The position numbers were made by a program, and so were the translations under genes. Below are positions 23,239-31,071 of a stretch of DNA of 51,556 bases, piece after piece; positions within the stretch are counted from its first letter, which is position 1; the number at the start of each line of letters is the position of its first letter. Below the pieces are notes generated by a model, which had not been told where the DNA came from, ran no database searches, and saw only the letters and a program-made list of their open reading frames with translations. The DNA is from Verrucomicrobiota bacterium (GTDB taxonomy: Bacteria; Verrucomicrobiota; Verrucomicrobiia; Palsa-1439), in the NCBI GenBank assembly GCA_003152315.1, contig PLZV01000019.1, positions 1 through 51,556 of the forward strand, in the 5' to 3' direction.

Positions 23239-24219
23239 TCATCCCCGCGATAATTGCATCGTCACCGGCGGCGGAACCTCCTCGCCCTCCCGCCGTCGCT
23301 GCAACCTCTCCAGCTGGTTCATCGCCCGATACAATTGCCGCTCCAACGCGCTCTCATATCGCAAAATCTTGTCCAGCACCGCCGCCGCCGGCAACACGTT
23401 CGCCAACTGCTGCGCCGTTTCCTCCTTGTCCTCCCGTTCCTCGTTCTGGTCGTTCAACACTTCGTACCCCGCCAGCCTCCTCTCGATATATTGCACCACC
23501 GCCCGCTGATGGTTCTCCTTCGATACCTCGGGACTCAACCCGTCCTTATTCGCCAAATATCTCTCGCGATACCCCAAGAGTTCCCGCGTCAGGTGATTCG
23601 GCGCATTGATGAATCGCTTCAGCAACTGCTCATAAGTCGCCTCCGTCAATTCACCCTCGCGCTCCACGTCCGTGCGGACCGACCGCAATACCGCCTTCAG
23701 GTAATCCAGCCCCTGCGTCGATTTCTCCATCTGCACCGCCGCGTCATGCATCTTGTCCAGAAACATCCAGAGCGGCAACGGCGCGCGGTCCGCCCGACGC
23801 CGCAGCCCGCCGTCCACGCTCAACACGATCTCCCCCGTCTCCGCCATCAACACCCGCCGCAACCGCCACTGCGCCGTCACGATCCGGTCCACCAGCATTT
23901 CCTCCACCGACCCCACCGGCGCCAGGCACTGCCAGCACTGCTCCCGCAAAGCCCGGAACTCATTCTCATGCTCCTGGATCCGCAACCCCCGTACCACCAC
24001 TTCCGTCGAGAGAATCCCATGCTTCACCGCATTCATCCGCGAAACCGCCTTCCCCTTCGCCGTCCGCGGCCCCGTCGACCGCAGCGTGTTCCTTCGATTC
24101 GCCGAAAAGACTTTCTCAGACACCGTGTAATTGACCACCTTCTTACTCGTCCGCGTAGAATGGGCGTCCCGCCCGTTTTTGATCGGTTCGGCTGTGGGAG
24201 TGACATCTTGGGGGATCAT
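23239..24219 (-). CDS. Uncharacterised paralogue-pair protein (STGPRT/NAVKHG family), copy 1
   Basis: 326 residues from MIPQDVTPT, the start conserved with the copy at 49529; an upstream ATG at 24231 is not conserved. The most conserved block is ANRRNTLRSTGPRTAKGKAV followed by SRMNAVKHGILSTEVVV, basic and probably nucleic-acid-binding (inference). After it come long helices: EEMLVDRIVTAQWRLRRVLM, then SVDGGLRRRADRAPLPLWMF. The C-terminus is a charged coiled helix ending LERLQRRREGEEV. Similar proteins of unknown function are, from memory, frequent and multicopy in Verrucomicrobia, Acidobacteria and Planctomycetes. Promoter and 3' structure are shared with copy 2, so gene and flanks move or are conserved as a unit. 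No function is proposed. Confidence 0.8.
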   Translation of the reverse strand: MIPQDVTPTAEPIKNGRDAHSTRTSKKVVNYTVSEKVFSANRRNTLRSTGPRTAKGKAVSRMNAVKHGILSTEVVVRGLRIQEHENEFRALREQCWQCLAPVGSVEEMLVDRIVTAQWRLRRVLMAETGEIVLSVDGGLRRRADRAPLPLWMFLDKMHDAAVQMEKSTQGLDYLKAVLRSVRTDVEREGELTEATYEQLLKRFINAPNHLTRELLGYRERYLANKDGLSPEVSKENHQRAVVQYIERRLAGYEVLNDQNEEREDKEETAQQLANVLPAAAVLDKILRYESALERQLYRAMNQLERLQRRREGEEVPPPVTMQLSRG

Positions 24220-24321
24220 GACTCTGTCCATCCTTTTGTAGGTTACCCACCTTTCGATTGTAGAAGTATAGCAACCGTCCTCCCAGCCAATCGCTTCTTC
24301 CGGTTAGTGAACATGCCCCGC

Positions 24322-24350
24322 ACTATACCACTATCGTAATACGATGTCTA
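24322..24350 (-). promoter_or_regulatory. Conserved promoter of the paralogue element, copy 1
   Basis: On the minus strand: -35 TAGACA (24345-24350), a 17-bp spacer and -10 TATAGT (24322-24327). The same hexamers and spacing occur at 50697-50725, and TGGACA/TATGGT with 17 bp at 41042-41070. Confidence 0.75.
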
Positions 24351-24453
24351 GAAGAAATATTAATACCCGATTAATAATTCTCATTTCCGGCTTGACGAAG
24401 GGTCCGGCCGGCCCGCACCAGAGACAACTAAAGGAGAAGAGGCACCTGTAGCC

Positions 24454-24471
24454 GCAGGCTTTAGCCTGCGT
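24454..24471. repeat. REP-like palindrome, copy 2
   Basis: CGCAGGCT-TT-AGCCTGCG, flanked by GTAGC and TTGTAG. It has the same stem as 8592-8609 and 50779-50796 with a different centre. Confidence 0.75.
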
Positions 24472-24576
24472 TGTAGCCACGGCGTGCCGCCATTCGGCGG
24501 CATCCACGGTTCCGAGACCGGGACTCTGTCGGCGTGTTTCGCTTGCCACCGCTCCCGCCTCCATCCAATCCCCCGG

Positions 24577-24606
24577 ACCGTCATCCTGAGCGAAGTCGAA
24601 GGGTCT
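24577..24606. repeat. Dispersed repeat CATCCTGAGCGAAGTCGAAG
   Basis: The 30-bp unit at 24577-24606 recurs with one change at 24690-24719, and a shorter inverted version lies at 108-134. The stretch 24373-24800 otherwise shows no gene. Confidence 0.75.
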
Positions 24607-24689
24607 AGCCCGCCCACCAGAGAAACCCAAGAGCAACCAGATACCGCCAGTCTGAGCTAAGTCGCAACCACCGCCTCAATATTCCCCGC

Positions 24690-24719
24690 ACCGTCATCCT
24701 GAGCGAAGTCGAAGGATCT
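24690..24719. repeat. Dispersed repeat CATCCTGAGCGAAGTCGAAG, second copy
   Basis: Same unit as 24577-24606, ending GGATCT instead of GGGTCT. The two copies are direct repeats 113 bp apart. Confidence 0.75.
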
Positions 24720-24801
24720 CTGTCGTGTTCCGGTCGTTCTGCGAGAAGCTTTCCGCTGTCCGCTCTCGCCCCTCTCCCCTCTCGCTTCGCCCTTCCCCGA
24801 A

Positions 24802-24876
24802 ACCCTCCGGCACCGGCGCCCCGAACCGATCAGCCACCTTCTTCATATCAGCAGTTAGGGTATAGCGGCCGCACAT
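24802..24876 (-). pseudogene. SRAP (YedK/HMCES-like) N-terminal fragment 1
   Basis: The minus strand from 24876 reads MCGRYTLTADMKKVADRFGA and a few more residues, then diverges into low-complexity sequence. MCGRY with catalytic Cys2 is the hallmark of SRAP proteins, which crosslink to abasic sites in single-stranded DNA. Only about 25 of some 220 residues remain. A second fragment is at 33071. Confidence 0.65.
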
Positions 24877-25073
24877 GCTACCGTCATAATAATCGCAGCC
24901 GAGTTCGAGGGCAACATTCATACCCGCAGGGTAAGCTATCGGCTGACGTCACGGCGACAATGGGGCGACACTGGCGGCCAGTCGTTCTGCCGTCCCAGTC
25001 CGTTTCTTTTTTATGACTTGTCTTGGAATTGATTGGGCTGGCCCCCCCCCCGGGGTCACATCTCTATTTTCTA
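24877..25073. other. Spacer, no gene seen
   Basis: Contains a run of ten cytosines near 25042 and the motif GGGGTCACATCT (25054-25065). The latter is seen in inverted form at about 39572-39583 (AGATGTGACCCC). Confidence 0.45.
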
Positions 25074-25219
25074 CTATTGGTTATTGCGGCGGATGTGGCT
25101 GGTGCGGCCGCTTTCGTAAATGGTTCGGATGGGAATACTGACAATCCTGTGACCGGCGCGCGCTGCCTGGATTAACATCTCGGTTTCGGTCTCGAAACGC
25201 GCGGTTGAGAGCCGCAAAT
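25074..25219 (-). pseudogene. Glycosyltransferase family 2 C-terminal fragment
   Basis: The minus strand reads STARFETETEMLIQAARAGH and RIVSIPIRTIYESGRTSHIR before TAG at 25074-25076. This is the conserved end of dolichol-phosphate-mannose-synthase-like GT2 enzymes. The fragment begins immediately after the stop codon of the upstream secreted nuclease-like gene, in another frame, so the join is a rearrangement point. Confidence 0.65.
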
Positions 25220-25222
25220 CTT

Positions 25223-28200
25223 TCAGGGCACGAGACGGACGCGGTAGTAGCGGGCGGGCACGCTTATCGCGCCACCAACATCCAGATAATTCGTAGTGGT
25301 GCCCACGGTGTTAGTGACGCCGAAGATGTCGGCGAAGCCGTTGGTGGCATAACCGCCGCCCGGATTGCCGTTGGTCACCTGCAAGGCGTTCGTCTTGCCG
25401 GCCCCCATCGTCCAGCTAACCAGGACGTCCGTGCCTTGCGTCGTGATGGAGGTGATGCGAAAGGCCGACGCGCTGTTGGTCGGGTCGGTGCCGGCGAGGA
25501 ACTCCGCCAGATTGTTCAGGCCATCGCCATCGGCATCGACACCGGCGGCGGCGGCCGGATTGGTCGTGCTGCCGAAGTACTGAATCTGCCAGCTTTGAAA
25601 TGCCGTCCACACGGTAATGTAACCCGGCTTCGTGTTGGTGCTGACCCCGGCCGGTCCGCTGACAATCAAAGTGACCGGGTAGATGCCGGCGGCATAGGTG
25701 TGGACGACGCTGTTGGTCGTAATATTGGTCGTACTGCTGTCACCGAAATCCCAGAACCAGTTGCTGATCGTGCCGGTGGAATTGTCATTGAATGTGACCG
25801 TCAGCGGCTCGGTGCCCGTGATCGGGCTGCCGGTGAAGTCGGCCACCGGCGGGTTCGTGATATTTGTGCAGCAGAATGCGTCCTGAATGGACACCGTGTC
25901 GACATACCAACCATTGCCAATCGTGCTTGCCCCGCCCGTCACGCTGCCCTGAACTTTCAGGTTATCAATTCGCCAGGTACCGCCCGACGCTGTGGCGCTG
26001 TATCCGTAAAGGCGGAAGTAGATCGTGCCCGTCAGGTTTGAGAGTGTCAGCGGGAAACTGTTTGCGCCCGAGGCAATCACCGTATGCGCTGTTTGCTGGG
26101 CGCTGGTGTATATCCCGGATGAAAAATTCACGGTTTGGCTGATTTGCACCGTGAAGTTCGCCGGGCCACTGCCGGAACGTTGGTCGTCAAAGCTGAGGCT
26201 CGACAAGTTGGCCACGGAGCCGTTCGTTACGACGAGCGAAAAGGTAAAGCACGGCGTACTCGTCGTCGGTGGACCCGCCGTGGTCTGGAACCCGGTCGTG
26301 GCAATTGCCTGGCCGGTGCTGGGATTGCCGCCGAAGTACTGGATCGCGCCCGCATTCGAAGTCGTAACCGGGCTGGCGGAAATGTTCGTCATGACCACAG
26401 TCGGATTTGGTGTGGACCCGTCGAAATTCCAGTACGCCAGCGTACCCGACGATGTCACCGATCCGGGGGTGTTACCCGCCGCGCACCGCCAGCGCAGTTG
26501 AACGTTCTGGCCCGCCGCTGTCGCGGGCAGGTTCACAACCGTTGTGGCGAAAGCGCCGGAGTTTCCGCTCCACGCCTGCCGTCCGGCCAACGGGTTGCTG
26601 AAGTCGCCACTGAGTGTCGTATTGTAACCCCCGCTCACGAATGAGCCACCAGCCGCGACGATATCCGTGTATGAACCACCGCCAATCGCAATTTCAAGGA
26701 CGCCGCCGTCATAGCCAATCGAGTTATTGGTCGTGCTCGCGGCCAGGCTATAGTTTTGCCGGAACGTCAGCCGAGCCACACTGCTGTTGATCGAGATCGA
26801 AGGCGTGTCGAGTTCATTGACACCCACGCTGCTCGGATCGGGCGAGAACGCGGCGTTGGGCGCCGTGTCCGCCACTGCAGTGGACGTTACCCAATTGGAT
26901 TGCGCGCCGGTGGCTGATGTTGTCCAGCTGGCCGGCAAGGCTGGCACTGTGACGGCGTCAAAGTTCTGCGTGAAAACGTTGGTGGAGAGCCCGACCGGAA
27001 TGGTGTAACTGATGGTACCGAGATTTGCTGCTCCATCCTGCAATGCAAGAATCGCAGTGATTGCGCCGCCGCACGTGCCGCCGGCGGTGAAGCTAAACGC
27101 CTGGGACACCGGTGTGCCATTGGTCGAAACGACACCGTATGTTTGCGGATTGCTGGGCAGGTTCACGTCGCCGGTTCCCAACAGCGTCGCCACCAGGTTG
27201 GTCGTGTCGGCCGTGCCGGTATTCTTGACGGAGAGATTGACGGTCACCGTCTCGCCCGGATCCACCACGCCGTTACCGGGTGTGCAGCTCTCAGCGGACA
27301 ACGTCAAGCCGTTGGTGATGATCACGGGGAACGTGCTTTCGACGAGGAGGCTCACCGGACGCGTGGTGCTGCCGGCCCCGTTCGTTGTGTTGGTGAAAAC
27401 GACCGTGTCCGAATAACCACCGGCGGTCAGGCCGGTGGCACTGGCATTGATCGATACGGTGACGGTGACATCCGAACCGGGCGCGATCGTGCCGGCGGTG
27501 GACGAGAGCGTCACCCAACTGGCGCTCTTGCTGGCGCTCCAGGTGAGGTTGGAGTTGCCGGAGTTGCTCAGGTCGTAAGTCTGGTTCGTGGGGCTGAACG
27601 GGCCGCCCACGTGGCCCAAACTGGACAAACCACCCGCGGGGCTCACTGCCAGCAAAGCCCCCGACGCGAGTTGTACGGGTACTGCAAAGTCTTTCACCAC
27701 GGCCATGTGTTGCATACCGTTGGCGCTGTCAGAATCACCGAATTGAACCGGGGGAACGTCGCTCAAGGGTGTGTAGACCCGCGAGTCAAACACCAGTCCG
27801 TTGGGGAACGTGTTCGAAGGGAACACCACGGCCGTGAAGGCATTGGTCATCGAGTAGCTCTCCAGCACGTAGTCGTGAGGATGGTTGCGATTGATACTGG
27901 TGTCTGAGTTTCCCAGATTATCGACTGGAATGGGAGAATCGCTCACAAGAGCCGACAAGGTCGTAATCGCCGCTTCCGTGCGGGTATCCGTGTTGAAATC
28001 GCCGGCCACGATAATCCACGCATTACTGGGGAAGTTTGCCTGGATAAGCGTCGTGAGGTTGCCGGCCTCCGTGGCGCGCGCACCGGCGGAGCTGGTGAGT
28101 AGATGCACGCTGACGAGATAGAGATCGTTTGTTCCAGGCAGGTGGATTTGTGCCCAAGCGAAACCGCGGTTGCCTACTTGCGTGTCAACCCACGAGCCCG

Positions 28201-28561
28201 ACGCCACGATTGGATAACGGCTGATGATTCCGTTGGGGATGTCGCCGCTGCTCGTGTAGGGCTCGCGGAAATAGACAAAGGTAGTGCCGAAGGTGCTGTC
28301 GATCATCTCCCGAAAAGCCGCCGTCGTATTATTGCCGGCGCCGTTCGTGCTGGCGTAGTTGAATTCCTGAATTGCGACGATGTCCGGCTTCAACCCCTCG
28401 AAGATGTCCAAACCCGGCGTCAAGTAGCTCTGGTTGTTACCGGAGGAAATGTTGGCGCCCACCACGCGGACTACCACGTTGGACTGGGCCAAGGCCGTGA
28501 TTGCGCACAGGCCGAAGCCCGTCGCTGCGATCCAGATACTACAATATCTTCTGATTTTCAT
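25223..28561 (-). CDS. Secreted multidomain endonuclease/exonuclease/phosphatase-family protein
   Basis: 1112 residues from the ATG at 28561, chosen because a signal peptide then starts at once (IWIAATGFGLCAITALAQ). The first 300 residues are an EEP (DNase I-like) domain with intact residues: an Asn near VVGANISSGN, the metal Glu in IVAIQEFN, His in VSVHLLT, Asp/Asn in VAGDFNTD, HPHDYV and a C-terminal His in GMQHMAVV. A BACON-like beta domain follows (about 315-415: WSASKSASWVTLSSTAGTI), then a CARDB-like domain (430-520), beta-sandwich regions, and a PKD domain (about 940-1030: FNDNSTGTISNWFWDFGDSS). The end has LNNLAEFLAGTDPTNSASAF and the YYRV module. It is probably an extracellular nuclease for nutrient scavenging. 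Phosphodiesterase activity on another substrate is possible. Confidence 0.87.
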   Translation of the reverse strand: MKIRRYCSIWIAATGFGLCAITALAQSNVVVRVVGANISSGNNQSYLTPGLDIFEGLKPDIVAIQEFNYASTNGAGNNTTAAFREMIDSTFGTTFVYFREPYTSSGDIPNGIISRYPIVASGSWVDTQVGNRGFAWAQIHLPGTNDLYLVSVHLLTSSAGARATEAGNLTTLIQANFPSNAWIIVAGDFNTDTRTEAAITTLSALVSDSPIPVDNLGNSDTSINRNHPHDYVLESYSMTNAFTAVVFPSNTFPNGLVFDSRVYTPLSDVPPVQFGDSDSANGMQHMAVVKDFAVPVQLASGALLAVSPAGGLSSLGHVGGPFSPTNQTYDLSNSGNSNLTWSASKSASWVTLSSTAGTIAPGSDVTVTVSINASATGLTAGGYSDTVVFTNTTNGAGSTTRPVSLLVESTFPVIITNGLTLSAESCTPGNGVVDPGETVTVNLSVKNTGTADTTNLVATLLGTGDVNLPSNPQTYGVVSTNGTPVSQAFSFTAGGTCGGAITAILALQDGAANLGTISYTIPVGLSTNVFTQNFDAVTVPALPASWTTSATGAQSNWVTSTAVADTAPNAAFSPDPSSVGVNELDTPSISINSSVARLTFRQNYSLAASTTNNSIGYDGGVLEIAIGGGSYTDIVAAGGSFVSGGYNTTLSGDFSNPLAGRQAWSGNSGAFATTVVNLPATAAGQNVQLRWRCAAGNTPGSVTSSGTLAYWNFDGSTPNPTVVMTNISASPVTTSNAGAIQYFGGNPSTGQAIATTGFQTTAGPPTTSTPCFTFSLVVTNGSVANLSSLSFDDQRSGSGPANFTVQISQTVNFSSGIYTSAQQTAHTVIASGANSFPLTLSNLTGTIYFRLYGYSATASGGTWRIDNLKVQGSVTGGASTIGNGWYVDTVSIQDAFCCTNITNPPVADFTGSPITGTEPLTVTFNDNSTGTISNWFWDFGDSSTTNITTNSVVHTYAAGIYPVTLIVSGPAGVSTNTKPGYITVWTAFQSWQIQYFGSTTNPAAAAGVDADGDGLNNLAEFLAGTDPTNSASAFRITSITTQGTDVLVSWTMGAGKTNALQVTNGNPGGGYATNGFADIFGVTNTVGTTTNYLDVGGAISVPARYYRVRLVP

Positions 28562-28675
28562 AATGGCCGACATGGGCGCACAAACAGTCAAGTTTTTTTA
28601 CCACAGGTTTGAGCCATCCCGCAAGCCTTTTCTGCATTGGCCTTCAGAATCATCACTATCTGGCATGTCGGATAG

Positions 28676-29446
28676 TCACAACCGCTGGACCGTCAGACCG
28701 CCATCGACCATGATGACCTGGCCGGTGGAATACGGAAGATCACCACGCGCCAACGAGGCCACGGCTTTGCCAACATCCTCGGGAGTGCCCCAGCGACGCT
28801 GGATTGCCAATCCTTCGCCAAAAAGTTTGTCATACTTCTCTTTGACGCCAGCAGTCATGTCGGTTTTGATGACCCCTGGACGGACTTCGTAGACGGGGAT
28901 ATTAAATTCACCAAGCCGCGCCGCCCAGAGTTGTGTGGCCATCGCCACACCCGCCTTGGAAATGCAGTATTCACCGCGGTTCACCGACGCGACCGTCGCG
29001 GAGATCGAGGACACGTTGACAATGCACCCGGCGAAGGTCGCATCCCCCTTTTTCTGTTCGACCATCCACTTCGCGACGGCCTGCGTGAGAAAATACGGGC
29101 CCTGCAAGTTCGTGCGGAGCACGTGCTCGAAACTTTCTTCGGTCGCTTCCAGGATGTCGCGGCGTTCCTTCGGCGCGATCCCGGCATTGTTGACCAATAC
29201 GTCCAATCGTCCGAAGCGTTGGCGAACGGCCGCCAGCATTTCGTCGCGCGCGTCACGCCGGGCCACATCGCATTTGCCGTACAGCACTTCGGCGCCCAGC
29301 GACCGTAGTGTCTTCAAGGGATCGGCCACTGCGCTTTCGTCGCGAACCCCACAAACAGCCAGATTGAGATCTTCCCGCGCCAGGGCTTGCGCGATGCCGA
29401 ACCCGATGCCGCGCGTCCCGCCGGTGACCAAAGCGACACGTTTCAT
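28676..29446 (-). CDS. SDR-family oxidoreductase (KduD/FabG-like)
   Basis: 256 residues with a classical short-chain dehydrogenase fold: TGGTRGIG cofactor motif at 8-15, VLVNNAG at about 84-90, catalytic Ser in NVSSIS and YxxxK in EYCISKAG. PGVIKTDMT and VIMVDGG complete the family. It is NAD(P)-dependent. As the last gene of the uronate operon, 1 bp after the Gfo/Idh/MocA gene, a KduD-type role (2-keto-3-deoxygluconate 5-dehydrogenase) is reasonable but inferred from context only. Annotation as 3-oxoacyl-ACP reductase would be an over-call. Confidence 0.9.
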   Translation of the reverse strand: MKRVALVTGGTRGIGFGIAQALAREDLNLAVCGVRDESAVADPLKTLRSLGAEVLYGKCDVARRDARDEMLAAVRQRFGRLDVLVNNAGIAPKERRDILEATEESFEHVLRTNLQGPYFLTQAVAKWMVEQKKGDATFAGCIVNVSSISATVASVNRGEYCISKAGVAMATQLWAARLGEFNIPVYEVRPGVIKTDMTAGVKEKYDKLFGEGLAIQRRWGTPEDVGKAVASLARGDLPYSTGQVIMVDGGLTVQRL

Positions 29447-29447
29447 A

Positions 29448-30608
29448 TCAGGCCTTCAAATGTGGGATCGAAACCCACGCCCGTTTCTGCCACGACTCGA
29501 TACCTTTCTCGGCCAACTGCACGCCCTTGGCGCCTTCCAGCAGTGTCCAGGGGAACGGCTCGTCTTTCACCACATGGCGAAGGAACAACTCCCACTGAAT
29601 CTTGAACGCATTGTCAAACGGCTGATGATGCGGTACCTGTTGCCACCCGTCGTGGAAGTTGATGGGGCTGTCGATGTCGGGATTCCACGTCGGGCGCGGC
29701 GTACCACCGTACGATTGCACCCAGCAGTGGCGCAGCCCCGCAACCGCGCTGCCTTTCGTGCCGTCCACTTGCAGCGTCAATAAATCGTCGCGGCGCACCC
29801 GCACACACCACGATGAATTGAAGTGTGCGATGACGCCGCCCTCCAATTCAAACGTGGAGTACGCGGAATCATCGGCGGTGCACTTGTACGGCTTGCCGTT
29901 CTCGTCCCACCGTTGTGGGATGTGGGTCGCGCCCAGGCAGGAGACGGCTTGGACGTTGCCAAACAGATTGTCGAGCACGTACCGGAAATGGCAGAGCATA
30001 TCGATGATGAGACCGCCGCCGTCTTCCTTGCGGTAGTTCCAGGACGGGCGCTGCGACGCAATGGTGTCGCCTTCAAACACCCAATAGCCGAATTCGCCGC
30101 GTACGGAAAGAATCTCGCCGAAGAACCCGCTGTCGCGGAGCATTTTCAACTTGAGCAAACCGGGCAGCCAGAGTTTGTCCTGCACGACGCCATTTTTGAG
30201 CCTGGCTTTCTTCGCTCGCGTGTACAGATCGTAGGCGTCGGCGGTGGTCGTCGCCGTCGGTTTTTCGCAATAGATGTGCTTCTTGGCTTCGATGGCCTTT
30301 CTCACGGCTTCGACGCGACGCTCCGTGGTTTGGGAATCGAAGAAGATCGTGTTGTGCTTGTCCGCGAGCGCCTCATCGAGATCGGTCGTCCAGCGCTTCA
30401 CACCGGCTTGCGCTGCCAGTCGTTCGAGCTTGGCGGCGTTGCGCCCCACCAGCATAGGGTCGGGCATGATGACCTCTTGATCACTGATCTTGACGCCGCC
30501 CTGTTTGATGATGGCCATGATCGAGCGCAGGAGATGCTGGTTCGTCCCCATCCGGCCGGTGACACCGCTCATGATGACGCCGACTTTGTGAATCTTGGCG
30601 GTTTCCAT
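29448..30608 (-). CDS. Gfo/Idh/MocA-family oxidoreductase
   Basis: 386 residues. The N-terminal Rossmann part starts KVGVIMSGVTGRMG and has the family EKP motif in HIYCEKPT (about 118-125), where the lysine is catalytic. The C-terminal part is the alpha/beta substrate domain (DGGGLIIDMLCHFRYVLDNL with the conserved His). The N-terminus is a little unusual, with an insertion after the nucleotide motif (LLRSIMAIIKQGGVKISDQE). It probably oxidises or epimerises a sugar or uronate derivative in the cytoplasm. It is the fourth gene of the operon, 13 bp after the cupin gene and 1 bp before the SDR gene. Confidence 0.9.
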   Translation of the reverse strand: METAKIHKVGVIMSGVTGRMGTNQHLLRSIMAIIKQGGVKISDQEVIMPDPMLVGRNAAKLERLAAQAGVKRWTTDLDEALADKHNTIFFDSQTTERRVEAVRKAIEAKKHIYCEKPTATTTADAYDLYTRAKKARLKNGVVQDKLWLPGLLKLKMLRDSGFFGEILSVRGEFGYWVFEGDTIASQRPSWNYRKEDGGGLIIDMLCHFRYVLDNLFGNVQAVSCLGATHIPQRWDENGKPYKCTADDSAYSTFELEGGVIAHFNSSWCVRVRRDDLLTLQVDGTKGSAVAGLRHCWVQSYGGTPRPTWNPDIDSPINFHDGWQQVPHHQPFDNAFKIQWELFLRHVVKDEPFPWTLLEGAKGVQLAEKGIESWQKRAWVSIPHLKA

Positions 30609-30621
30609 AGTCTGGGCTTCC

Positions 30622-31071
30622 TTACGCCTTCGGTTTCTCAGTGCACTGCGGCCGCGCGCCGGCCGGCAGCGGTGGCGCTTCCACGCCCGCCTTCGGTAAC
30701 GTCCCGTCCAATTCCTGACGCCAATGGGCGACGTCGCCGGCCGGACCGTAGCAGTAAATCATCCGCAACGGTTTGTCGCCGATGTTGGTGAGTTGATGAA
30801 AGACGCGTGGCGGAATGAAGACCGCCTGGCCGGTGGTTACAGTCTGGCGTTCATCGCCCAGACACATCTCACCGGTGCCTTCCACGACGAAGTAGATTTC
30901 CTCCTGCTCCTGATTGTGCCAGGGCACCTGGCCGCCATTGGGTTCGAGCGTGACGTTGCCCATGCAGAAATTCTTCGCCTGGATCGGCGACGCACCCCCG
31001 ACGACGTTCTGCGTCCGGCGGCGGGCTGGATACGTGCGACCAGAAATCTTGTTGAGGTCGGCAATGATCAT
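30622..31071 (-). CDS. Cupin-domain protein, possibly KdgF-like
   Basis: 149 residues from the ATG at 31071, after GGGGGGAT and overlapping the GH88 stop (ATGA). Single cupin domain: metal ligands in VPWHNQEQEEIYFVVEGTGE and the second motif PPRVFHQLTN. KdgF proteins are small cupins that help open unsaturated uronates released by lyases and GH88-type hydrolases. Translational coupling to the GH88 gene makes that role plausible (inference). A sugar isomerase or mannose-6-phosphate isomerase-like cupin is the alternative. Confidence 0.85.
   Translation of the reverse strand: MIIADLNKISGRTYPARRRTQNVVGGASPIQAKNFCMGNVTLEPNGGQVPWHNQEQEEIYFVVEGTGEMCLGDERQTVTTGQAVFIPPRVFHQLTNIGDKPLRMIYCYGPAGDVAHWRQELDGTLPKAGVEAPPLPAGARPQCTEKPKA

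Larger units (their letters stand above)
23100..24372 (-). mobile_element. Promoter-gene-inverted-repeat element, copy 1
   Basis: Read on the minus strand: the block AATCGGGTA plus ATATTTCTTCTAGACATCG with a sigma70-like promoter, a leader, the gene 23239-24219, and then the 99-bp inverted-repeat structure (23113-23211). The same order is found at 50770-49293. A gene-less version is on the plus strand at 41000-41395. No transposase or integrase is present. Confidence 0.6.

Noticed and set aside
23254-24339. 361-codon plus-strand frame rich in His/Arg/Leu/Pro
   Set aside because: Antisense of the paralogue gene; the same kind of frame appears at 49799-50401 opposite copy 2, as expected from shared codon usage.
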